Positions 1 to 4,572 of a DNA stretch of 5,127 nucleotides are shown in pieces (positions within the stretch are counted from its first letter, which is position 1; each line of letters begins with the position of its first letter). The DNA lies in contig SKLC01000086.1 in the NCBI GenBank assembly GCA_007123425.1, positions 1 through 5,127 of the forward strand, read 5' to 3'. The notes beneath the pieces were generated by a model. That model ran no database searches. It was not told where the DNA came from and was given only the letters and a program-made list of their open reading frames with translations. The translations under genes were made by a program, and so were the position numbers. This DNA is from Nitriliruptoraceae bacterium. GTDB taxonomy: Bacteria; Actinomycetota; Nitriliruptoria; Nitriliruptorales; Nitriliruptoraceae.

Positions 1-38
1 CCAGCCGGCCACCGCAGGGGCGCCGCGATGGCGAGTGG

Positions 39-995
39 TCAGCTGGTCGGCTCGCCGGTGGCCTGCTCGACCGCCGCCGGCCGACCGGCCGCCGGAGCCG
101 GGGGTGCGGTCGTGGGCAGTGGCCGGGCGCGGACCCAGGTGAAGACGGTGGCGGTCCAGACCAGCGCGGCGCCCAGGATGTGGACCGCGACCAGCGCGGC
201 GGGCACGCCCGTCGCGTACTGGAGGTAGCCGATGGAGCCCTGCAGCAGCTGGAGGGCGAGCAGGGCACGCGTCGCCGCGCGCAGCCGGGCCGGGCCGTTC
301 CACGTGACGGCCACGAGCGCCACGGCCAGGCCGACGAAGAGCCACACGGCGTCCGCGTGAGCGAGCGCCAGCAGCCGGATGTCGGCCGCGAGACGCGGCG
401 TGTCGGGATCCCCGGCGTGGGGGCCGGCGCCGGTCACCAGCGTGCCCAGCACCAGCACCACCCCGCCGACCACGGCGAGCGCGGTGGTGGCCCATCGCAC
501 GCCGGCGCCGGGGACGGTGGCGTCGGCGGGCCGGCGGACCCAGTCGAAGACCACGACCGCCGCCGCGATCAGGACCATCGACAGCAGGAAGTGCATCGCC
601 ACGGTCCAGGGCGTGAGCCCCAGCAGCACCGTGATGCCCCCCATGACCGCCTGCGCCAGCACGCCGACGGGCAGGATCCAGGCGGTCCGACGCAGGGCCC
701 TGGGGTGCGCGTCGCGATGGCGGCGCAGCTCCCAGACCAGCCACAGGGCAGCGGCGAGCACGACGAAGGTCAGCAGGCGGTTGCCGAACTCGATCGCCGT
801 CTGCCACCCGGCGTGCGCCCCTCCGGGGGTGGGCACGAAGTTCTCATCGCAGCGAGGCCAGGTGGGGCAGCCCAGGCCCGACCCGGTCACCCTCACGAGC
901 CCACCGCTGAAGACGATGAACACGTTGGTCGCCAGGGCCGCGGTCGAGGCGAGGTGCAGCCGTCGCTGCTCGCCGGGGGGCAGGTGGGAGGCCAT
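39..995 (-). CDS. ctaA: Heme A synthase (CtaA/COX15 family)
   Basis: Integral membrane enzyme that oxidises the C8 methyl of heme O to a formyl group, giving heme A for aa3-type cytochrome oxidase. The protein is 318 aa, normal for the family, with about eight hydrophobic segments (roughly residues 17-35, 72-89, 104-124, 130-151, 168-188, 214-231, 242-262 and 266-287). After helix 1 comes the signature GGLVRVTGSGLGCPTWPRC with the loop cysteine pair C43/C49, then the conserved acidic E69 in EFGNR. Candidate heme-ligand histidines are H135 (AMHF), H213 (LAHAD) and H272 (AVHIL). The fourth expected histidine, in helix 2, is N72. The tail after about residue 290 is Pro/Ala-rich and probably disordered. 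I chose the ATG at 995 because homology begins just after it and a TATCCT box lies 7 nt upstream, as for a leaderless start. An in-frame ATG at 1091 would add 32 Arg/Gly-rich residues of weaker codon bias. The gene is divergent from the operon carrying ctaB, the preceding pathway step. Confidence 0.95.
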   Translation of the reverse strand: MASHLPPGEQRRLHLASTAALATNVFIVFSGGLVRVTGSGLGCPTWPRCDENFVPTPGGAHAGWQTAIEFGNRLLTFVVLAAALWLVWELRRHRDAHPRALRRTAWILPVGVLAQAVMGGITVLLGLTPWTVAMHFLLSMVLIAAAVVVFDWVRRPADATVPGAGVRWATTALAVVGGVVLVLGTLVTGAGPHAGDPDTPRLAADIRLLALAHADAVWLFVGLAVALVAVTWNGPARLRAATRALLALQLLQGSIGYLQYATGVPAALVAVHILGAALVWTATVFTWVRARPLPTTAPPAPAAGRPAAVEQATGEPTS

Positions 996-1002
996 GGCGG
1001 CG

Positions 1003-1008
1003 AGGATA
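1003..1008 (-). promoter_or_regulatory. Putative -10 box of a leaderless ctaA promoter
   Basis: On the minus strand the hexamer TATCCT (TAnnnT type) ends 7 nt before the ATG at 995. This is the spacing expected when transcription starts at or next to the A of the start codon. No purine-rich Shine-Dalgarno sequence precedes this ATG (the bases are CGCCGCC), which fits a leaderless mRNA, a common arrangement in actinobacteria. I see no convincing -35 element. Confidence 0.5.
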
Positions 1009-1085
1009 CCGGCGTCCTCAGCACGGCTGCCCACGACCCGGCGCCGCCCCCGGGCGCGCGGTCGCCCCGTCCCAGCACGAGCGCA

Positions 1086-1091
1086 TACCAT
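1086..1091 (+). promoter_or_regulatory. Putative -10 box for the small membrane protein-ctaB operon
   Basis: TACCAT fits TAnnnT and lies in the only slightly AT-richer patch of the 131-bp gap between ctaA and the divergent operon. It would start transcription near 1098, leaving a leader of about 29 nt before the GTG at 1127. No good -35 hexamer is visible. An 8-bp palindrome, CAGGCCTG (1093-1100), sits at the predicted start site. This is weak evidence from position and hexamer alone. Confidence 0.3.
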
Positions 1092-1126
1092 CCAGGCCTG
1101 TCCCCGTCCATGAGGTCCGTGCTCAC

Positions 1127-1390
1127 GTGACCGTCACCGAGCAGCCCGACACCGTCGCCGTGCGTGCGTCCACCCAGCGCCGACGGGGCTACATCCTGCT
1201 CGCCATCGCTGCATGGAACGTCTGGCTCTGGGTCACCCGCATCCGCAACCTCGTCGCCGACGCCGGGGAGTTCTCCGCCGCCTTCGTGGGCGTGCACGCG
1301 GCGCTGTATGCGGCCTCGCTGGGGCTGGCGGGGGTGCTCGCGGTGATGGGTGTGAGGATGCTGCGCGACGCCCGCGGAGGCCGCCCGTGA
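1127..1390 (+). CDS. Small two-helix membrane protein, function unknown
   Basis: An 87-aa protein with a polar, disordered-looking N-terminus (1-18), a basic cluster QRRRG (17-21), and two hydrophobic segments (about 21-37 and 52-77). The segment linking the helices is NLVADAGEFSAAF, and the protein ends in a basic RMLRDARGGRP tail. The aromatic-rich first helix (AAWNVWLWVTRIRNL) and the VHAAL start of the second resemble small uncharacterised membrane proteins of actinobacteria, perhaps the SCO4848-type family; that match is from memory and tentative. The start is a GTG with GAGG at 1112-1115, a long 11-nt spacing. Its TGA overlaps the proposed GTG start of ctaB in a GTGA, so the two genes are probably co-transcribed and translationally coupled. 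Third positions are almost all G/C, supporting real coding. A role in heme A or cytochrome oxidase biogenesis is only inferred from context. Confidence 0.75.
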   Translation: MTVTEQPDTVAVRASTQRRRGYILLAIAAWNVWLWVTRIRNLVADAGEFSAAFVGVHAALYAASLGLAGVLAVMGVRMLRDARGGRP

Positions 1391-2430
1391 GACGCGGCGA
1401 GCAGCGCTCCGGGGGCCGCGCCGAGGCGGGCGTCGCCCCCCAGCCCCCGCCCGCCGAGCGTGCGCACCTCGTCGACGACGGTGCCACCGAGCAGGCCCTC
1501 GGCGGAGTGGGGCCGATGCACGAGACCGGGCGCTACGAGGGGCCGACCGGCGGCGCCAGGGCGACGGTGCGGCGCTACGTCCTGGTGACCAAGCCCCGCA
1601 TCATCGAGCTCCTGCTCGTGACCACCGTCCCGGCGATGGTCGTGGCGGCGGGGGGCTGGCCCGGTACCTGGCTCGTGATCGCCACGGTGCTCGGCGGCAC
1701 GCTGTCCGCGGGCAGCGCGAACGCGCTCAACAACTACCTCGACCGCGACGTCGACCGCCTCATGGCTCGGACCAGCGAGCGGCCCACCGCCGCCGACGAC
1801 GTCAGCCCACGTGGCGCCCTGGTGTTCGGCATCGCGCTGGGCATCGTCGGCTTCGTCTGGCTGGCGCTCGTGGTCAACGTCGTGGCGGCGCTGCTGGCGA
1901 CCTCGGCGATCTTCTTCTACGTCTTCGTCTACACCATGGGGCTCAAGCGCCGCACGAGCCAGGCCGTGGTCATCGGGGGTGCCGCGGGCTGCGTCCCCGT
2001 CCTGACGGGGTGGGCCGCGGTCACCGGCGGGTCGCTGGCCGACGTCCGTCCATGGCTGCTGTTCGCGATCGTGTTCTGGTGGACGCCGCCGCACTTCTGG
2101 GCGCTGGCGATGAAGTACCGCGACGACTATGCCCGTGCCGGCCTGCCCATGCTGCCGGTGACCCACGGCAACGACGAGACGACGCGGCACATCCTGCTCT
2201 ACAGCTACCTGCTGCTGTCGATCGTGCTGCTCTACATCGCCGGCGGCGGTGTCGGGTGGCTGTTCGCGGCGGTCGGTGTCGGCATGACCGCGGGGTGGCT
2301 GGTCCTCGCGCACCAGCTGCGCCGCTCGCGCACCGTCAGGGCGGCGATGCGGCTGTTCCACTACTCGACGATCTACCTCGCTCTGCTGTTCGTCGCGGCC
2401 GCCGTCGACGCGGCGATCCTGCCGGCATAG
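1387..2430 (+). CDS. ctaB: Heme O synthase (protoheme IX farnesyltransferase)
   Basis: Transfers a farnesyl group from farnesyl diphosphate to the vinyl group of heme B, making heme O, the substrate of CtaA. It is a UbiA-superfamily polytopic membrane enzyme. Family marks, in 347-aa numbering, are VTKPRIIELLLVTTVP (68-82), the first Asp-rich motif N115-D119-D123 within NALNNYLDRDVDRLMARTSERP, YTMGLKRRTSQ (182-192), the WWTPPHFWALAMKYRDDYA segment (231-249) with D247, and AGLPMLPVTHG (251-261). About nine hydrophobic helices follow from residue 72 on. I take the GTG at 1387 as start because it overlaps the upstream stop (GTGA) and codons 1-43 keep about 90% G/C in third position. The ATG at 1516 has GGAG 8 nt upstream and gives 304 aa, the usual family length, so it is a serious alternative. 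A stem-loop lies directly after the TAG. Confidence 0.95.
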   Translation: MRRGEQRSGGRAEAGVAPQPPPAERAHLVDDGATEQALGGVGPMHETGRYEGPTGGARATVRRYVLVTKPRIIELLLVTTVPAMVVAAGGWPGTWLVIATVLGGTLSAGSANALNNYLDRDVDRLMARTSERPTAADDVSPRGALVFGIALGIVGFVWLALVVNVVAALLATSAIFFYVFVYTMGLKRRTSQAVVIGGAAGCVPVLTGWAAVTGGSLADVRPWLLFAIVFWWTPPHFWALAMKYRDDYARAGLPMLPVTHGNDETTRHILLYSYLLLSIVLLYIAGGGVGWLFAAVGVGMTAGWLVLAHQLRRSRTVRAAMRLFHYSTIYLALLFVAAAVDAAILPA

Positions 2431-2432
2431 CA

Positions 2433-2475
2433 GGCCGGTGGACCGGCCACGGGCGCGGGTTCCGGGCCCGCCCTG
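2433..2475. terminator. Stem-loops between convergent ctaB and coiled-coil gene
   Basis: Three bases after the ctaB stop lies GGCCGGT-GG-ACCGGCC (2433-2448), a perfect 7-bp inverted repeat that would fold as a 6-bp stem with a TGGA tetraloop. A second GC-rich, imperfect hairpin follows (GGGCGCGGG at 2451-2459 against CCCGCCC). There is no T-tract, as is common for terminators in very GC-rich genomes. The position in a 77-bp convergent gap suggests a bidirectional terminator. Termination itself is inferred. Confidence 0.55.
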
Positions 2476-2507
2476 GCCGTCGACGGTGTGCTCGCAGGTG
2501 CCCGGTG

Positions 2508-2915
2508 CTAGAGCAGCTGCGCCAGTGTCACCGCCAGCCCGCCGATCCCGAAGGTGGCCGTCGCGGTGGCCACGATCACGGCCCGGGTCTGGCCGGAGAC
2601 CGCGGTCACGAGCTCCGCCCTGAAGGCGGCGAGCAGCTCGCCGCGCAGGACGTCGATGCGGTCGTCGATGCGCTGCTCGAGGTGGTCGAAGCGCTGGGCG
2701 ATCGCCTCGAAGCGTTGGTCGATGGCCTCGAAGCGCTGGTCGATCGCCGCGAAGCGCCGGTCGATGTCGGATCCGACGGCGAGGACGTCCGACCGCGTTG
2801 CTGGCTCCTCGCCTCCCGGCGGTAGCAGCTCCATCATCGTGGCGGTGGCCTCCGGCCCGCGCAGGGGCACCAGCCCCTCATAGAGCTGGTGCCTGCGCTG
2901 TTCCTCGACCACCAT
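2508..2915 (-). CDS. Small coiled-coil protein with C-terminal membrane anchor
   Basis: A 135-aa protein of unknown function. The N-terminal part contains LYEGLVPLRGPEATATMMELLPP (11-33), a segment I recognise from a recurrent family of small actinobacterial coiled-coil proteins. Next comes a long heptad region (about 43-100) with near-identical 7-residue units RRFAAID, QRFEAID, QRFEAIA, QRFDHLE and QRIDDRID, where F and I occupy the a/d core. A hydrophobic stretch (about 111-133) near the C-terminus is probably a single membrane anchor. The layout recalls the DUF1640/CCDC90-like arrangement of a coil followed by a tail anchor, but I claim no homology. I chose the ATG at 2915 because GGAG lies 7 nt upstream; an in-frame ATG at 2942 would add nine residues. 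The gene is convergent with ctaB and divergent from the thiolase gene. It probably oligomerises through the coil. No catalytic motif is visible. Confidence 0.8.
   Translation of the reverse strand: MVVEEQRRHQLYEGLVPLRGPEATATMMELLPPGGEEPATRSDVLAVGSDIDRRFAAIDQRFEAIDQRFEAIAQRFDHLEQRIDDRIDVLRGELLAAFRAELVTAVSGQTRAVIVATATATFGIGGLAVTLAQLL
2687..2770 (+). repeat. 21-bp tandem repeat, about four copies, inside the coiled-coil gene
   Basis: Units start at 2687, 2708, 2729 and 2750, each close to CGAAGCG-CTGG-TCGATCGCC; the fourth is diverged at its 3' end. One unit encodes exactly one heptad (QRFEAID-type, read on the minus strand), so copy-number change would lengthen or shorten the coil by whole heptads and keep the frame. 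More degraded versions of the unit continue to about 2655. Confidence 0.85.
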
Positions 2916-2951
2916 GGTTCCACTCCGTGCGACCGGCTGCAACGGCCCTGG

Positions 2952-2957
2952 ACGCTA
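2952..2957 (-). promoter_or_regulatory. Putative -10 box for the coiled-coil gene
   Basis: On the minus strand TAGCGT (TAnnnT) lies 36 nt upstream of the ATG at 2915. It predicts a start near 2945 and a leader of about 30 nt that contains the GGAG ribosome site. The same hexamer, in a similar context (GTAGCGT), precedes the gene at 4573. No clear -35 is seen. Confidence 0.4.
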
Positions 2958-3097
2958 CGGGTCCCGCCCGCGGGCTCGAGCGCCGGCGGGACGGAACCTG
3001 TGGACGGCTTGGTCGCCGGGCGGCCTCGGCCCGCGAGCCGGGGGAGGGGCGTCGGACCGGCTCCGACGTGACGTCCGATGTCGAGGTGCGCCGTGAC

Positions 3098-3125
3098 GAA
3101 CGATACGATTCTCATCCGATCGTTC
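3098..3125. promoter_or_regulatory. Putative operator overlapping the thiolase promoter
   Basis: A perfect 7-bp inverted repeat, GAACGAT (3098-3104) and ATCGTTC (3119-3125), with a 14-bp spacer. This is the local AT-richest stretch of the divergent region. A TACGAT hexamer (3104-3109) fits a -10 box and would place the transcription start near 3116, between the arms. A dimeric repressor bound here, for example of the TetR family that often controls lipid catabolism genes, would block transcription. No regulator gene lies in the window, and the motif does not match the KstR or KstR2 boxes as I know them. Confidence 0.45.
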
Positions 3126-3163
3126 CGTTGGGGAGCGAGTCGTCGTCAAGGCAGGAGCGCAAC

Positions 3164-4360
3164 GTGGGTCGCAAGGTGTTCGTCGTCGGTGTCGGCATGA
3201 CGAAGTTCGAGAAGCCGGGACGCCGTGAGGGCTGGGACTACCCGGACATGGCCAAGGAGTCCGGCACGAAGGCGCTCGAGGACGCCGGCATCCCCTACGA
3301 CGCGGTCGAGCAGGCCTGCGTGGGCTACGTCTACGGGGAGTCGACCTCCGGGCAGCGCGCCATCTACCAGCTGGGCCTGACCGGCATCCCGGTCTACAAC
3401 GTCAACAACAACTGCTCGACCGGCTCGACCGCGCTGATGATGGCCAAGCAGTTCGTCGAGGGCGGGCAGGCCGAGTGCGCGCTCGCCCTGGGCTTCGAGA
3501 AGATGAAGTCCGGGTCGCTGAAGGGCGCGGGCTTCGACGACCGCGCCAACCCCATGGACCAGCACTTCACCAAGATGATGGAGGTCCGCGGGTTCGAGCA
3601 GTCGCCGCCCGCCCCGCAGATCTTCGGCAACGCCGGCCGTGAGCACATGGAGCGCTACGGCTCCACCAAGGAGCAGTACGCCAAGATCGGCGAGAAGAAC
3701 CACCGCCACTCGGCGAACAACCCCTATGCCCAGTTCCAGGACGTCTACACCCTCGAGGAGGTGCAGGCGGCCCAGATGATCCACGATCCGCTGACCAAGC
3801 TGCAGTGCTCGCCCACCTCGGACGGCTCGGCGGCCGCGGTGCTGTGCAGCGAGGACTTCGTGCGCGAGCACGGGCTGCAGGACCAGGCGATCGAGATCGC
3901 CGGTCAGGCCATGGTCACCGACACCCCGGCGACCTTCGACGGCTCGATGATCAACCTCGTCGGCGCCGACATGACCCGCACGGCCGCGCAGCAGGTCTTC
4001 GAGCAGTCGGGTCGCAGCATCGACGACGTGGACGTCATCGAGCTCCACGACTGCTTCTCCGCCAACGAGCTCATCACCTACGAGGCGCTGGGCCTGGCCG
4101 AGGAGGGCAAGGGCGGCGACCTCGTCGACGCCGACGCGACCACCTACGGCGGCAAGGTCGTGGTCAACCCCTCCGGCGGCCTGATCTCCAAGGGCCACCC
4201 GCTGGGCGCCACCGGCCTGGCGCAGTGCAGCGAGATCACCTGGCAGCTGCGCGGCCTGGCCGACAAGCGCCAGGTCGACGACGCCAGCGTCGGCCTGCAG
4301 CACAACATCGGCCTCGGCGGGGCCGCCGTGGTGACGCTGTACCAGCAGCCCAGCTTCTAG
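3164..4360 (+). CDS. SCP2/SCPx-type thiolase (lipid-transfer protein, Ltp1-like)
   Basis: A 398-aa stand-alone thiolase-fold enzyme expected to cleave or handle 3-ketoacyl-CoA, likely in degradation of branched or sterol-derived lipid side chains. From the N-terminus: VFVVGVGMTKFEKPG (5-19), QACVGYVYGESTSGQRAIY (50-68), nucleophile C84 in NVNNNCSTGSTAL, HDCF (H295, C297) in ELHDCFSANELITYEALGL, NPSGGLISKGHPLGATG with H345, and LQHNIGLGGAAVVTLY at the C-terminus. The usual C-terminal CxG cysteine of classical thiolases is absent, as in SCP2-type thiolases where the HDCF cysteine is thought to replace it. The whole sequence closely follows the thiolase half of human SCPx, with no SCP2 sterol-carrier domain. 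In mycobacteria the nearest analogue I know is Ltp1. The GTG start has AGGAG at 3153-3157 with 6-nt spacing; upstream in-frame codons run into the opposite gene and are rejected. It appears monocistronic. Substrate is inferred. Confidence 0.93.
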   Translation: MGRKVFVVGVGMTKFEKPGRREGWDYPDMAKESGTKALEDAGIPYDAVEQACVGYVYGESTSGQRAIYQLGLTGIPVYNVNNNCSTGSTALMMAKQFVEGGQAECALALGFEKMKSGSLKGAGFDDRANPMDQHFTKMMEVRGFEQSPPAPQIFGNAGREHMERYGSTKEQYAKIGEKNHRHSANNPYAQFQDVYTLEEVQAAQMIHDPLTKLQCSPTSDGSAAAVLCSEDFVREHGLQDQAIEIAGQAMVTDTPATFDGSMINLVGADMTRTAAQQVFEQSGRSIDDVDVIELHDCFSANELITYEALGLAEEGKGGDLVDADATTYGGKVVVNPSGGLISKGHPLGATGLAQCSEITWQLRGLADKRQVDDASVGLQHNIGLGGAAVVTLYQQPSF

Positions 4361-4398
4361 CTCACCGGCTCGGTCCCCACAGCGTGGGCGGCCGTGAG
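4361..4398 (+). terminator. Compound stem-loop directly after the thiolase stop
   Basis: Starting on the base after the TAG, CTCAC (4361-4365) pairs with GTGAG (4394-4398). GGC (4367-4369) pairs with GCC (4391-4393) after a one-base bulge, and CCCAC (4376-4380) pairs with GTGGG (4384-4388) around an AGC loop. There is no T-tract. The position suggests a terminator or an mRNA 3'-end stabiliser. Confidence 0.5.
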
Positions 4399-4411
4399 GG
4401 GAGAGCATCAC

Positions 4412-4460
4412 CCGGGCCCCGGGGGCGTGTCGAGACCGGACGGGCGTCCCCGGGGCCCGG
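4412..4460. repeat. 16-bp GC-only inverted repeat, possible second terminator
   Basis: The arms 4412-4427 and 4445-4460 are complementary over 16 positions with a single G·U wobble, around a 17-nt loop. This would be an extremely stable RNA hairpin about 50 nt past the thiolase stop. It could be a back-up terminator; no U-tract follows. The stem contains GGGCCC, which recurs at 4453, 4485 and 4515. Confidence 0.6.
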
Positions 4461-4508
4461 CTCGTCCCGCACGCCCCGGCCTCTGGGCCCCGCTCGTCCC
4501 GCACGCCC
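4453..4508. repeat. Direct repeat pair in the spacer before the PurM-like gene
   Basis: The 17-nt sequence GCTCGTCCCGCACGCCC occurs exactly at 4460-4476 and 4492-4508, a period of 32. Each copy is preceded by GGGCCC plus one variable base, so the matched unit is about 24 nt with one mismatch. The first unit begins inside the right arm of the preceding inverted repeat. No open frame with convincing codon bias continues through this spacer (4361-4572), and I see no RNA gene in it. Confidence 0.75.
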
Positions 4509-4535
4509 GTCCCCGGGCCCGGGCGCGGCTCCGGG

Positions 4536-4541
4536 TAGCGT
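4536..4541 (+). promoter_or_regulatory. Putative -10 box for the PurM-like gene
   Basis: TAGCGT (TAnnnT), identical to the box proposed for the coiled-coil gene, lies 31 nt upstream of the ATG at 4573. It predicts a start near 4548 and a leader of about 25 nt containing GAAGG at 4561-4565. The -35 region falls in GC-only repeat sequence and is not recognisable. Confidence 0.4.
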
Positions 4542-4572
4542 GCGACGCGTGTCGTGACCCGAAGGCGTCGCC

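Noticed and set aside
1..38. Possible start of another minus-strand gene after ctaA (GTG near 12)
   Set aside because: Too little sequence to judge; no ribosome site or recognisable residues.
996..1091. N-terminal extension of CtaA from an ATG at 1091
   Set aside because: It would add 32 Arg/Gly-rich residues with weaker third-position bias. Family similarity begins after the ATG at 995, which also has a leaderless-type promoter box.
180..1130. Plus-strand open frame of 316 codons opposite ctaA
   Set aside because: The translation is Arg/Gly/His/Gln-rich with no domain, while the opposite strand encodes a full CtaA with all family motifs.
1189..2361. Minus-strand open frame of 390 codons opposite ctaB
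   Set aside because: It is a charged, low-complexity translation antisense to the conserved UbiA-family gene, with no plausible start context.
2687..2770. Tandem repeats considered as a CRISPR array or origin iterons
   Set aside because: The units are contiguous without spacers and encode in-frame coiled-coil heptads, so protein structure explains them.
2798..3163. Upstream extension of the thiolase frame
   Set aside because: It overlaps the opposite coiled-coil gene and the promoter region. The GTG at 3164 has a strong AGGAG and starts exactly at the conserved VFVVGVGMTKF.
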